Source: Micropterix aruncella (taxonomy: Eukaryota > Arthropoda > Insecta > Lepidoptera > Micropterigidae). From it: DNA of 64,000 nt. This document shows positions 22,196-33,712 of the stretch, piece after piece. Each line of letters begins with the position of its first letter. Position 1 is the stretch's first letter. Both the position numbers and the translations under genes were made by a program. The notes beneath the pieces were generated by a model. It was not told the origin of the DNA. It saw nothing but the letters and a program-made list of their open reading frames with translations, and made no database searches. The stretch is from contig OX155960.1 of assembly GCA_944548615.1 (NCBI GenBank), positions 34,882,499 to 34,946,498 of the forward strand. The letters run 5' to 3'.

Positions 22196-24869
22196 CCAGG
22201 GATAAAAATAAAGAAAACATTACACACATTTGCTGCTATTCAACGCAAAACAGGCCAATTGCTTTTTTTCGATTCTCGATGCTGTCCAAACCAGTGCCCA
22301 AATAAGATAGTTTATTACGCCACTTCACTACATTCGCTAAGAAGTCTAGCGTAGCGCACTTCACTACATACGCTAATTAGACTAAGTAGTCTAGTATGTA
22401 TATTTATTTGTGCGTTGATTTAAACACCATCGATATTTGAAAAAACCAATTTTCCCGTTTTGCTTACAGAATAACAGCAATTATTTGTGTTTTGATTTAT
22501 CAGACTTGAGACAATTATATTATAACCTAAGTATCTATTTCACACAGACCCAAGCTAAAGTCTAGTGGTTTCCACTTTCAGTCTCGCGACGATCGATTGA
22601 AGTATCCTACGTATACGAAAGTGAAACCGCCTGCTGAAGAGCATCACTCAGGCGAAGGGCTCTCTGCGCTGAAGAATGCGCATTGTGCTCGTATCTCGGT
22701 GGGTTTTATCTCTCTCTCTCTCTCGGGAGCGCAGCTTCCGTTTTACGTGATCAATGGCCCGATCACGTCCCCTGCTTGATTGCTTCTCCAGAAATGTTTA
22801 GTCTACGGCCAGCGGCCGTGTCTGCGGACTCATAACACAGATTAATCTGATATTTGTGAGTTTTCATAATAGATACGATACCAATAGAAATTCTTATATG
22901 GGTTACAAATTATAACAGAATCGACTTCAGGGTTCATCCTAAATTCCCATTTGTAGGAAAAAGGCTCTTCCGTGAGGTTGATATTGGCATTCTTAAAAAT
23001 GAATCTGATATAAATGTTATAAGAAAAGGAAGCCAGCGATTCAAGGTAGGTTGTAGGTAAACAAACATTTCTGCGGAGTCTGGTCATTACCCAATAAGTC
23101 CAAAATGTTACTTTTTCAGTAAATTTAAAAATTTCTTTTTTTTAAAGTCTTAAGTATCCTATGTCAAAAATTTGGAATAAAATAAAATATTTGAAATTTA
23201 ATGTATTCATGAATCTATCTATAATATATTAATGTATTAGATTAATTGTTATTAATATTCTATCGACGATTTAATGGACTTAACAGGCTTTGACCAAAAT
23301 CAAAAATAGATATTTTCCCCAGTTTCCGTAGGCTATTTATTGATTTATCAGAGTTAAATCAACCGATAGAGCATTGTTTAAAAATATGTGTAGGTTTTGA
23401 TAATGACGGACAGAAATGACAAAAATGGACATATTTGATGTTGATCAGACACCGTAGATTTTAAACGGCAATACGTTAAATGTAGCGAGAATGCTCGCTG
23501 AGCATGGCTGAAAATGCTCAAAGAGGTCTTCCTATGTGAATCATAATTATCGCTATAGAAATATGATATAAAAAATCTTTCGTTAATCTCAAGTCAGAGA
23601 GTTCAAGAATACTTTAAACAAACTTTAACCTGTCGAAGTACACTAGTTGTCCACTAAAATTCGTCTAGAAATAGCTACATTATTTTTCCGAAGTTCTCAC
23701 TATTTGCTGAATTTTTTTGGCGATCTTTACTGTAAACCTAACGACTTTTAAAAGACTTTTAACATTTTAGAAGATTTATCATCTTATTGACTGTTGTAAA
23801 AAAGTTTTTTCTGTTGCCAATAGGTCACACATTTCATAGTATGGCTTATTGTAAGGCAATAAACACTCCATTGTGAAATGTTAACATTACACAGTATTAG
23901 ATAGAACACTAACAAATGTTGTTCTACTTTGGTTTCTTTTAAATGCATGACACCTCTTATTTCTTCGAATTCACCTTTTCTCTAAGCTGTGCTCGCGATA
24001 AACAGCCACCGAGGCGTCATATTGACGTCGATAAACAACAAGTTGTACGTCTAGATAGCTGCAATTTTGCTATATAAAAGGGGTACACACGATGATGCAA
24101 ATATGACAAGTATGCATGATCAAGCCAGGTTATCAAGCATACTTGACCGTGAAAGACAAGGCTCAAACTACACGCGGCATTAAGATCCCGTATTAAGTCA
24201 AACCACTTATTTAAATAGCATTACTTAGCACTATCGAGCATATACTTTACAACAAAATAAGGAGAACTTTGAATGTGCGTGGCAGAGACTGCTAATAATG
24301 TTTCTTTCTCATTGAGCTCCCATGCAGATTTTTCGTTTGTTATTCCATTGATCAACGAGTAATGGATATTATTAAAAAAACATGTTAGTTTCTCATTCCC
24401 ATAATTGGGTATTGTTTGATATAAAGATAAAGTATATAGATCCGAAGTAGATTGAAAGAATTCGGAAAAGCAAAAACATGTACAGTACTTTTGTGTTTTT
24501 TTTTTAAATCCAGAAAACATTTAGCCATGATGTTTTATTAAAACCAAACCTGGTAAATATAGCCAAAATTTTATACATTTTTAAAATGTTTTATTTGCAA
24601 GTAAAAAAAAGATAAAATGCAAAATATTCCAAAATACAGGCCCGTTGCAAATGTTGAGCTTAGACACAGGATACGTAATCAAATGATAGATGCTACATAA
24701 AGATGTGTACTCTGATCAAAGGACCTGATTGTCAGTACTCATCTGAATATCACAAAAAAAAACAATAGATAGTTCTATAGTCTAATAAAAAAATATTATA
24801 TACCTATATGCAGTTTAAATTTATGTTCAGGAATTTTATATTATAATCAATAATTCTCTAATGTAGTAT
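22196..24869. other. no gene recognised
   Basis: Mostly AT-rich. A (TC)n run lies at about 22708-22725. At 24069 CTATATAAAAGGGGTAC looks like a TATA box, but no downstream gene is apparent. At 24110-24147 AAGTATGC...GCATACTT forms a short hairpin. Frames of up to 99 residues show no motif. Confidence 0.35.
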
Positions 24870-25736
24870 TGTTAGGGACCCGAGAATTTGGGTACTATTT
24901 CAAACACTTTATTTTCCTAAATAACATTTATTTTTAAGTATTGAAAATTATTGAATTATGACATCGTGAACCTACATTTAATCATACATTATTTTAGCCA
25001 TCATTATCAAACGAAATGGACCTTACCGCGTAAAATAGTGTTTTTTTTTAAACATTACACATTTTATCGTCACGGATAGTATGATTACGGCAATGTAAGT
25101 TTCTCATAATCATGTTGATAATTAACTATCACAGGTTGTAAATGTTAAATATTTTTGACTTAAATGCTCCCACATATTTGTAAAAAAACTTTCAAAATAT
25201 TTTCAGAAATATTCAGCGGAAATTAATTTTGGTTGAAATAATTGTGCATTATTTTTTTGAAGAAAATATATTTTTGTGTACATAAAAATGTATTTTTTGA
25301 TGTCAATATTAATAGAATCAATAAAAAATAAAAACAAAAAATATTGAAATTTACTTTATATTTCTGAAAATATTAGGGAGTTATTTTTTTACAAAATAAA
25401 GTACATAAATCCAAAATGATTGAATATTTATAAGCTGTCATAGTTAGTTGTCATCGTGATTATGAAAAAAGTACCTTACCATAGTCATTCTCTTCGTAAC
25501 GATAAAAAAAGAAACTTCGAAGGAAAATTGAGAATTTCAGTAATTTACGATGTAAGTTTCATTTTCTATAATTATGCTTGCTATAATAATTAGTTATTAA
25601 ATGTAGGATCAACATAACATAAATCAACAACCTTAAAACTTAGATATAAATCTTGTTTAGAGTACTAATGATTTTGAAATGTGCAATGTAGTACCAAAAT
25701 TCACAGTGTCCCTAATATTATGGCCACCCACTGTGT
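24870..25736. mobile_element. old ~870 bp fold-back element
   Basis: The two halves are diverged inverted copies along their whole length. Left TTAGGGACCCGAGAATTTGG matches the complement of right TTAGGGACACTGTGAATTTT. Inside, CCTACATTTAAT, TTATCGTCACG, TCATAATCATGTTGATAA and ATATTTTCAGAAATAT all have partners in the same order in the right half. The right end runs on to CACAGTGGGTGGCC followed by TA, suggesting a Tc1/mariner-type terminus; the matching outer ~15 bp on the left are eroded. There is no coding capacity. Confidence 0.65.
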
Positions 25737-27194
25737 AGTAATAAATACTACTATTTCGATATAAATTCTTTGCCAGAAACATATTTATAACCCTTTTTTT
25801 AATCTACTCTTCATATTATTTTATAAGGGCTGATAAATCCTAGACTAATCTTGAAATATTTGTTAAAAGCATGGGCAGCTGACTTTATGCGGCGCGGTAC
25901 ATTTATTGCTTCGTTTTATTAATTGGAAGGCGGCTGATATATTTTATAGGTCTTGCGACATCACGTGCCAAGTTTGATTAAATATAATAATATGTGAAGA
26001 GTAAATATCAGGCAGCTCTCCGAATATAAATCAACCGCATACGGAAGATTGTCGATAATATTTTACAAAATGTATAACGAGGGAGAGAGAGAGAGAGAGA
26101 GAAAGATATAAATGTCTCATATAAAAGTTACTAGAGAAGCTGTTACATTTATCATCACAATATAGCACACATATAATTATGCATTGACAGTAAATCTTCG
26201 CTTTTATAAGTTTCTACTTTTAGGCTAAGAGTCGGCTAGGTTCGTAAAATAGTTGTAAGATTAATCCCCAATTTCGAAACAATTCGCTATAGCCAGTATT
26301 TTATCGCTGCCCTGTTTCGAACACCACTTGCAGTCTAACCACGTAAAACATTACGGTGAAGTATGGAGTTTCGTTTGTTGTTTTCCCAGCGTCGTAGTTG
26401 TTCGGTTCAATGTTTTGAATTATTTTTATTGCCATAATCGATTGGAGTTGGAGGAAGGGTTGTCATTTGATTTGGTATTCTGATCACGAAGAAGCATCCG
26501 GTATGTTCTAGTGTTAACTTCCGGAGAGATTTTATCCCTAAAATGTTAATTTTTAGGTTTGGTTTTCTGAATTTAAAAATAGAATGAACGCCCTGTTTCT
26601 CATTAATTATTGCATTAGGACCAGAAAAGTTACACTACAAAATAACGGGGTTGTTTTCTACATAAAGTTGGAATTAAATGCTTGAAAAATGTAGTCGAAC
26701 ATGTTGCACAGAAAAAGTAATCGACGATACTAGTGCATACTAGAACGGAAATACATACATAGGTTGATATACCATACGGAGTTCACATCATGGATGCATG
26801 CATACAATATGCTATGTAAAATGACGCTCCCTACGTACACTCCACTATATGCGAAAATGCAATTATTCACGAGGAGTGTTTACGTTTGACAGTCTTCTAA
26901 AAGCACCAGTGTGCGCAGTTATTTTCCAGATTTATAGCGATGCTGGGTTATAAGAAAAAAACCACTTTATTCGGGGGCTCTTCAGGTAAAAATCCAGAAA
27001 TTGTAATATATCTTAACTTTAGTATTGAATTGGTATTTGTATTTTAAGATATTATGTCAGTAATAATGATTTTGTGTGTGTATATTTATATATTTTTTTC
27101 AAACTATTGTACTTCTGCATATACGCATAATTCACTATGCTCTATCTACCAAATAGTGTAGTACAACTGGATCAGAAGCTGTCTTGGGGTACAA
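25737..27194. other. no gene recognised
   Basis: AT-rich, with a (GA)n microsatellite at 26081-26102. The short segment at 27160-27192 duplicates the next 30 bp (TACAACTGGATCAGAAGCTG twice). Confidence 0.4.
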
Positions 27195-27782
27195 CTGGAT
27201 CAGAAGCTGTCGTTCGACCAACACATCAACAGTATTGTTAGCAAGGCATTGATGACTCTGGGTTTTGTTAATAGAATATGTAAACTATTCTCGAACAATA
27301 GCATCTTTAAAACCCTATACTTTTTCTATGTTCGTAGCACCTTAGAGTTCGCATCGCAGATTTAGAATCCGCAATATGGCGTGTATAAAAACAGGGTGGA
27401 GGGCTTTCAAAGACGTTTTATTAGATACCTGGACTACCGTGAGCACTTAAGACTTGGAACTTACGAGAACAGGCTGAACTATTTTAGTACGTGATCACTG
27501 AAAGACCGACGCGCAGCGTCTGTTATGACATTATTGAATAAAATAATACATAATGAAATTGATAGCCCTCATTTGGTGAAGAAACTGACATTGTTGGTTC
27601 CGCCACGAAGGGTTCGCTCTCCTCGTACATTCGAAACCCCTCGTGTGAGCACTAGTTACGCCCAAAACTCTGTTATGCACCGCTTGATGACCACATATAA
27701 TAGTATATTTGAAGATATCGACATTTTTCACTTGAACCAACCTAAATTCAGCGAGGCTATCCTTAGCTCACTATGCGTCTAG
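27195..27782 (+). pseudogene. Jockey-type LINE RT, C-terminal part with two stops
   Basis: One frame runs from LDQKLSFDQHINSIVSKA through LGFVNRICKLF, LYFFYVRSTLEFASQI-stop-NPQYGVYKNRVEGFQRRF and YENRLNYFST-stop-SLKDRRAASVMTLL to NSIFEDIDIF. This is the C-terminal half of ORF2 of Jockey-group LINEs, from the block after the catalytic core to the end. In-frame stops are at 27363-27365 (TAG) and 27492-27494 (TGA). No frameshift is needed, so decay is by substitution only. The RT core is absent (5' truncation). The 3' UTR continues to an AAATAAATAAATA tail at about 28065-28087. Confidence 0.75.
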
Positions 27783-28090
27783 GAAGTGAGTATATAATAT
27801 ACAGATACAAATTGTTTCGAAACACAAGAGCGAAAATGACGATAGCAAAGACTATAAATGAATACCTATATCCTATCCACATATATCCCATCCCTCTCCT
27901 TTGCTATCCTTGCAATAGTTCGATAGTAATTTAATTTAATTTAGTGCAATGCAATTTTTGATTTACCTTATAATAAAATAATGTAGGAAACAATTAATCG
28001 GCCAGCGAAACACTGTATTAAGATAATTAATCTTAATTAATGAATCGTTGTATGTTTCCCTAAAATTAATTAATTAAATAAATAAATATG
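27783..28090 (+). other. 3' UTR and A-rich tail of the Jockey-type remnant
   Basis: AT-rich sequence ending TTAATTAATTAAATAAATAA, read as the tail of the element. No repeats internal to it were noted. Confidence 0.5.
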
Positions 28091-28591
28091 CCACTGAGTT
28101 TTATTAAATTATAAATCGATTTTTACCAGAGCACGGTTTTATTTCAAAAATGTGTCACTTATTGAATAATTTAAATATGTTATGGATATCTTATGATAAC
28201 AGTAATATTTAACTATTAAAGAAATAAAGCAAATTGTTACTTGTCGGGATTACTTCATTATATAGGACGGCGTACATATCGCCTTGTTAACATAGCGGTG
28301 TGTACTACGTGTAATAAAAAACATTGTCGTTAGTTTCCTGTTCATACGTGTCAATTTTTTATTTTTCAAAACGAACAAACTATATTTCTTAATTTAATTT
28401 TGATTTTAGGCAGGATGACAGAGAAACCATAATCTAAATAATTGGTACAAAATAGTCCAAATATCTAAAAATGTGGGATAGCGGAAAATGGAATTATACA
28501 CTCAGTATATAAATCTACTAATATATACCAGTACCTATATAAATCTACTACTACAAAAGTTAGATTGATCACTTTATGGTAAATTATTAAA
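28091..28591. other. no gene recognised
   Basis: AT-rich. ATAAATCTACTA is tandemly repeated near 28508-28550. Confidence 0.4.
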
Positions 28592-28828
28592 TTATCTGTA
28601 AAATATTCTATTTTCATTTTCTCCTTCATGGGCCAGTCCATTGATGGAATTTGCATATTTGGGAAATAAATTTCGTGGTCTTTCATCAGCCATGTCATTT
28701 GTGATTGAAGGGGTCCGAAGAATTAAAAGCCGCGTCGGTTTCTGTTTTAATGCAATGTGTTTGTACGCTTCTTGACAAGATAAAACGGATTTACTGTGTG
28801 AAGATTTTAGCTCTTGACGATGTTGCAA
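28592..28828 (-). other. unidentified minus-strand frame next to Penelope-like ends
   Basis: A 78-residue frame contains LRTPSITNDMADERPRNLFP and later GLAHEGENENRIFYR before a frame break. The text is protein-like (balanced charge, few low-complexity runs), unlike most chance frames here, but I do not recognise the family. It directly abuts Penelope-like terminal sequence and may be element-derived. Confidence 0.25.
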
Positions 28829-28935
28829 CCGCCGTTGTCCAGGGTAGACTTAGTATCTCGTGAACGCTGAAACGCTGAAACGTCGGGTGTTAAAAAAATG
28901 TTTGTAATGTCAAACAACCGCGTTAGTTCAAGTTC
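28803..28935. mobile_element. Penelope-like terminal fragment
   Basis: It shares GATGTTGCAACCGCCGTTGT, CAGGGTAGACT, GAAACGTCGGGTG and AATGTCAAACAACCGCG in order with the copies at 20041-20100, 20640-20760 and 48040-48090. It is shortened and rearranged. Confidence 0.6.
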
Positions 28936-29059
28936 AATTTCATGTTTATTTATAAATAAATATACTTTTTGGGTGTAGAAATTACAATCAATTAACATAT
29001 ACCTACAGAGTGAGTTTTAAATTAGTGTCATAATTGCAAGCAACTTTTGTTAATCAAGA

Positions 29060-29320
29060 TTGGGAAAAACAAAAAAAAATGTTTTTTTGGTAAATTTGTA
29101 AATTGTATCTATTGAAGAAAATATTGCGAAGGGTTGAGCGCGCAGCGCCATCTAGCGGTAGGTAAAATATCGCTAATGAACAATATTAGATTTTACTAAA
29201 AAAACTAATTTGAAAAAAAAAAGATTTTTAATTTTTTTAATTAAAAGTTCCTCAGTTCGTCGTATTGATTCACCCAATACAAGGATTTCACTAATTAAAG
29301 ACTAATCCTGTATCTATAAC
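29060..29320. repeat. dispersed repeat Z, copy 2
   Basis: It matches 7555-7860: GGTAGGTAAAATATCGCTAA, GAACAATATT, then TTGATTCACCCAATACAAGG and ACTAATCCTGTAT. Non-coding. Confidence 0.6.
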
Positions 29321-30000
29321 CAAAACAAAAAAAACAAATCAATGGATTACAAATTTAAATAATAATTCAATTAAAAGAAAAAATATAATCTTAAATAATA
29401 AAATTTATAAGGTATGTAAATAATTAGGAATAGGATTAACAACAAGAAATTAAATGGATTTTAAAAAATTTAATCCAAATTTTAATTATAGTACATACAT
29501 TATTAAACATATAAAAATAAAAGCCAAGATAATAAAGCTGAATAAGAAAAATAATATATCAAACGGAATAAAGACGCAAATGTGAAAATAATTTAGGTAG
29601 TAGTCGAACTCGTACTCAAAATATGAAATCAGTGATAAAAATTGAAAACGAAATGAGTTGAATACAAATTTAAATAAACGCCATTAGGAGTTAAAGTTAA
29701 AAAGGAAATATAAAATGTCAAATTGGGTTTGCTTGTTTGTAATTTAGGGATTTGCCGAGTATGGAGCCTCGCTTAGAATAAGCAGACACACCATGGTTTA
29801 CGGAGAGCCTATATAAACATTTCTGTACTGGAAAACATGAGAAAAGGTCATAATAAAATAAAATCACCGTAGAAATATATATTTCTTCATTTTAAACACA
29901 ATTCGCTAGAAGAAGGGGAATTTCAGGGTTCTGGATTATATATCAGTGAAACGGAAATTTCTTCCTTGAGATATTCAGAATATTCAAATCGCATATTCAC
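29321..30000. other. no gene recognised
   Basis: Very AT-rich and free of matched repeats. Confidence 0.45.
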
Positions 30001-30330
30001 ACTCTATTAACGGACATAAGGCTGGTCCTTTGGGATAAGCCGGGCCATAACAGAGTTAAATCGTCCCCGGAGAGTGCACCGTAAATCACGCTCTACCTCT
30101 TTCCATTATTACTGTGTGATTTATGCTTTCAGCTCGTATTGTAAAGTCACGCTTGTGAGTGGAGTAATATTTTGTTGTCGCACTAATGAGCAGCGCCTCA
30201 GGTGTGATTGCCAGGCGGGGAACCGCAACATTATTCCTACGATAAATCATACAGGATCTTGCCTTTTTATATTATTTAGTGTGTTTAGTATATTAGGAAG
30301 TTGATAATTGGTGGCGCCCACTGGTTATCG
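30001..30330 (+). mobile_element. possible LTR remnant with primer-binding-like site
   Basis: A less AT-rich ~300 bp block ends at GATAATTGGTGGCGCCCACTGG. TGGCGCCC (30312-30319) equals the first eight bases of the tRNA-Lys primer-binding site of many retroelements and sits where it would follow a 5' LTR. CGATAAATCAT near 30240 could be a polyadenylation signal region. No second LTR, gag or pol is present, and the LTR start is not defined. This is a weak call. Confidence 0.25.
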
Positions 30331-30657
30331 AAAGGCGTTGAATTATAGGACGTTAGATGATGATTAATTATCTCAAGAAGACAGTTGTAAGTATCAGCAG
30401 TGGGTAGTAACAATTTTCTTCTGAGATTGAATTTAATTACACTAGCCAACAGTGAAAATATAACAAGAACAATGTTAGTTGTTATGTACTATTTTTTTTA
30501 CTTTTTATTGGTTGTGTGGGGCCTTCCTAAGGTCTTTATGAGCCTTGTAACAACGCGACCATTGCTGATTTATTGTGTTCGTCACCTACCATAGTTCTTC
30601 GCTAAGCCTCGTGTCATTTTTTGTTGTTTAACATAGCTATGAAAACCATTTGTAAAG
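30331..30657. other. no gene recognised
   Basis: No motif. A 64-residue frame at 30400-30594 looks like a chance hydrophobic frame. Confidence 0.35.
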
Positions 30658-31040
30658 TGTTATTATTATTATTATTATTACTATTACGTAAAGCCATTGA
30701 TTATATAGTGTAGTAATCAATGGCAAAGCCTACAAGCAAGGCATAAATGTCTAGAAACATAAGACGTTCGGAAAGTACTGTAAGTCTACTTCGAATAAAA
30801 AATCTATCTATCTATCTATCTAAGAACCTCAACAGGCTTTTGGCGCCAAATTGTTTTACCTCCTCGGGCTGAAGGTAATGCCCATTCAAGTGGGTGTATC
30901 TTTTACGAATCAGCGGGACAAACTCGCACATGAGGTGCAGGGTAGTTTTCTCTGCCCCTTAGCAGAACCTGCACATTTTCGTCTACCGGAGCTTGAGGTT
31001 GTACATGTGTGCTCTGTACTAAGTCGACAACGCTGATCCA
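30658..31040 (-). pseudogene. LINE C-terminus with zinc knuckle (R1/I/LOA-type group)
   Basis: On the minus strand a frame ending at TAG 30812-30814 reads RAHMYNLKLR-stop-TKMCRFC-stop-GAEKTTLHLMCEF, then RKRYTHLNGHYLQPEEVKQF and LLRFLDR. CRFC...H-x4-E is the terminal CCHC knuckle with the last Cys of the usual CEC block changed, preceded by the conserved LRAHLYNLKL-like stretch. It is the same type of C-terminus as at 33116-33700, where CRICGEEPEDSIHIVGRC is intact. Two stops inside the frame show it is dead. The 3' UTR runs to an (AAT)n-type tail at about 30658-30682 and includes a hairpin GCCATTGATTA...TAATCAATGGC. Confidence 0.6.
30797..30823. repeat. (ATCT)n microsatellite
   Basis: About five TATC/ATCT units at the end of the coding part of the minus-strand LINE remnant. 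Confidence 0.75.
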
Positions 31041-31177
31041 GAAAACGACGATGATATCTTTAATTTGTTTAAGTGTGCAAAAGCATCCTTGATCATAAGG
31101 CAAAACACCACAAGGATCTCGTGGAAAATTTTCTGCAGTGTTACGATAGACTGGGGTGTAACATGTATTTAAAGTAA

Positions 31178-31255
31178 TACTTCTTACATTCACACTTGAC
31201 GTCTTCCCCGAGTCTTACATTCACACTTGGACGCCTTGGACGTCTTCCCCATACT
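31178..31255. repeat. short direct duplication
   Basis: TTACATTCACACTTG followed by GACGTCTTCCCC occurs twice in succession, the second time with an extra GACGCCTTG. Confidence 0.7.
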
Positions 31256-31264
31256 GTCGTGCAG

Positions 31265-31444
31265 ATAGCGACTAACTTGGCGAACGCTTCCACCAAAGAA
31301 TTTCGGACATGGAAGAAATATACCAGGGAAAATGTAGTGAATAAATTTAAGAGGATTATTGCTGGACGCTCATCAGGGAATCGCCAGCAACAAAATACAA
31401 GCGATCGCGCCATCAGTGATATTCCTCCGAGGGAGAAATACAAG
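31265..31444 (+). CDS. single spliced-looking exon, Myb/SANT-like domain
   Basis: A 180 bp open segment sits between an acceptor-like CTGTCGTGCAG and a donor-like CAAG/GTAAAT, in phase 0 on both sides. Its translation contains IATNLANASTKEFRTWKKYT, then VVNKFKRIIAGRSSGNRQQQ and a SDRAISDIPPRE end. Spacing of the Trp, the K-rich helix, the later Gly and the SD-I ending resembles Myb/SANT-like DNA-binding domains found in insect transposon-associated proteins and zeste-like regulators (W..W..K.K..K.......GTGGG.....). One of the usual Trp positions is replaced. No neighbouring exon was found, so it is either an isolated exon of an element or part of a gene whose other exons lie elsewhere. The longer frame 31196-31498 reads through both splice sites. 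Confidence 0.35.
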
Positions 31445-31499
31445 GTAAATAAATACACGCTTATGGTTTTTAAGGGCTATTCTCAACAACTTCAATAAC

Positions 31500-32510
31500 T
31501 TAAAAACATGAGCTAAATTTGCGTTTCCATTATCATTTTCGTTTTCAGCACCCTTCAAAACATAAATATGCTTGAAGAATGTTTTCATCAATATTACAGA
31601 AAAAAGTTAAATTTGGTTGGCTGGTGTTATAGGATAACCTTGTTCGCATGTCCGAATATTGTTCTCTTAATAAGTTATGAGAAATTCTATTTATGAGAAA
31701 CATCGACTAGATTAGATTATTAATTGACTTTTTACCAAAAAAACACTTTAATTTGTAGCATATATTTGTGATGTTTTCCTTCCGAATTATCGTCTTAAGC
31801 CATGGGTTTATAAGTTGTGTATTTTTGTAAGTACATCTGTCAGAGCTGCACCATTATTTCATATCAACAAAAACATCATTTACAATAACAAAATCATTAT
31901 TATTATAATAGGAATGCTAATGATTATTAAAAAAAATGCAATCCTATTAAAGATTAGTTATATTCTGTCTGTCTCTTGATTTTACATTTTCTTTTTGATT
32001 CTTAGATTACATGACACCGCAAATTAATTTATTTCATAAAGTCAAACGATCTGCTGCTGATAAAAATGCTTATGCTGCTCTTGCCCCTTACTACGAACGT
32101 TAAATATTGATTGATGTGACTTTTCGTTCATTACCAATATCGTATTACTGGCAAGTTCGTTGTCCTGAAAAGGGTTGCCAAGTTCGTCGAAAAATTTTAC
32201 GAGGTTAGTAATATGTTTTTGCAATTTAAATGCAAAACTTTCTGTCTTCGTGGTGCTTATTTCCAATCGATTTATTTCTATATTAAAAATATGATACATC
32301 ATTGAAATCACATACTATTCTCCCAATTTCATGGGCTGATATATTTCACCTCAGAAAGGCTTGACCATGGTAGAGAAAACTAAGTGTTCTACTATCCTGT
32401 TTCAACAGATTATTGTTCTGTTTATGAACTTGATAGTGACCGATTCGTAATAAAAACGAGTGTTTTAGGACTAGTGTCCTTTTTAAAGTCTTTATATAGA
32501 ATGAATATCT
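31500..32510. other. no gene recognised
   Basis: AT-rich. A minus-strand 89-residue frame at 32042-32311 (LQKHITNLVKFFDELGNPF...) is protein-like but without a family I can name; left as uncertain. Confidence 0.35.
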
Positions 32511-32578
32511 TATATACAGAATGAATATCTGAATATCTATATCTGTATATAGATATTCAGATATTCATTCTGTATATA
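32511..32578. repeat. perfect 32 bp-arm hairpin
   Basis: The left arm (32511-32542, from TATATACAGAATGAATATCT) is the exact complement of the right arm (32547-32578), with a 4-base loop CTGT. A near copy of TATAGAATGAATATCT directly precedes it. It is AT-rich and could be a slipped tandem-repeat product. Confidence 0.85.
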
Positions 32579-33018
32579 TCTGATAGCTTTAAAGGGTAAT
32601 GTATAAATTATATAGTTAACCAACCTTAGTCATTAATTGATCAATAATAATATTTATGAATATATACTTGGAGAAAATAAAAAAAAACATTACTATCGCC
32701 TTGACGCATAATTATGAAAAATAATTAGGAAAAGTATAGCATCCAAATCCATTACAGTTGTTCAGTATTTACTATGGTCTGATTCGTTTTACTTTCTTTC
32801 AAACCATTTACGAAACGTCTCACTTTTTGGATGCTGCCTGTATCGCGTCGCCTCGTTCGGTCGGATGTCCTGATTTCATCGGAAGGTGACTCTTTTAACC
32901 ATATAATAAAATTTTTGCGTCATTTAAATAGGTTTAAAAATATTAGTACCGCATAAAAATTCGTCGAATTTAAGTCATACGACAAAAATACGAGTATATA
33001 AAATTCTAAATTCAAATG
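32579..33018. other. no gene recognised
   Basis: AT-rich and without signal. Confidence 0.4.
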
Positions 33019-33712
33019 TTAGTAGTAGTAGTAGATGGAGTGGGGGGCTTGTTTCCAGCCCTTGATGTCACCTAGATCTGTAAGGTCTTTTGTAACTACC
33101 CACTGTGTGGTTAGGTCAATTGTCAGCTAGTAGCCCGGTACTTCTTACCAGACTAAGTAGGTCACTGACCTTCAAGTTGGGCAGATCGCTGGGTTCGAGA
33201 AAGGCTCGTCCCAGTAAACTGTGTCTTTTGGCGGCGAGCCCTGGACAGCGGCCAACAATGTGTATGCTGTCTTCAGGTTCCTCGCCACATATTCGGCAAT
33301 CCTTGCTCTCAGTCAAGCCAAGGTTGAATAGATGAGCTCTAAGGGTCGTGTGTCCGGTGAGGAGACCGATAGTGGTTCTAAGGTTCTTCTTGCTCATGTC
33401 AAGTAGGGCCTTGGTTTTCTTCTGTAGTGGTTGCTCCATCATGGCTTTTGCCTGGCGACATCCCTGACTCTGTTTCCAGGAAGCCCGATGTTCCTGCTCC
33501 AAGCAGTCCCTGATGATTTTCTTACCTGTAGCGAAGGGGACCCCTACAGCTGGCTCCACTGGGCAATCCAGTGTGCCCAGTTTTGCCAGTCTATCGGCCT
33601 CTTCGTTTCCGGGTATGCCTTGGTGACCCGGTATCCACATTAGGGTGATTTTGTTGGATTTTCCCAATTTGTTGAGCTCCTGCATGCAGTCCCAGACCAC
33701 AAATGTTGTGGC
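33019..33712 (-). mobile_element. 5'-truncated LINE with RNase H (R1/I/LOA-type group)
   Basis: The copy carries the last part of ORF2 and a short 3' UTR. It ends on the minus strand in a (CTA)n-type microsatellite (TAGTAGTAGTAGTA at 33020-33033 on the plus strand). Sequence becomes AT-rich immediately past 33712, which marks the 5' truncation point. Confidence 0.7.
33116..33700 (-). CDS. RNase H and zinc-knuckle C-terminus of LINE ORF2 (partial, open)
   Basis: A continuous 194-residue frame without stops. Residues 20-42 read LMWIPGHQGIPGNEEADRLA, the last catalytic block of RNase H with the G-H-x-G-I-x-G-N-x-x-A-D pattern and its Asp. Next come a basic linker, LRTTIGLLTGHTTLRAHLFN and CRICGEEPEDSIHIVGRC, the CCHC knuckle usual after RNase H in R1/I/LOA-type LINEs, and then LLSLVRSTGLLADN at the stop. 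In the full element RNase H removes the RNA strand during reverse transcription. Endonuclease, RT and the first half of RNase H are missing, and ATG 33700 is an internal methionine, not a true start. The open frame and intact motifs suggest a younger insertion than the other LINE remnants here. Confidence 0.75.
   Translation of the reverse strand: MVWDCMQELNKLGKSNKITLMWIPGHQGIPGNEEADRLAKLGTLDCPVEPAVGVPFATGKKIIRDCLEQEHRASWKQSQGCRQAKAMMEQPLQKKTKALLDMSKKNLRTTIGLLTGHTTLRAHLFNLGLTESKDCRICGEEPEDSIHIVGRCPGLAAKRHSLLGRAFLEPSDLPNLKVSDLLSLVRSTGLLADN

Noticed and set aside
24069..24085. TATA-box promoter (CTATATAAAAGGGG)
   Set aside because: No gene or transcript evidence downstream, and AT-rich DNA yields such words by chance.
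31196..31498. 100-residue single-exon gene
   Set aside because: The first third is a direct duplication and the last part follows a donor-like site; only 31265-31444 is considered coding.
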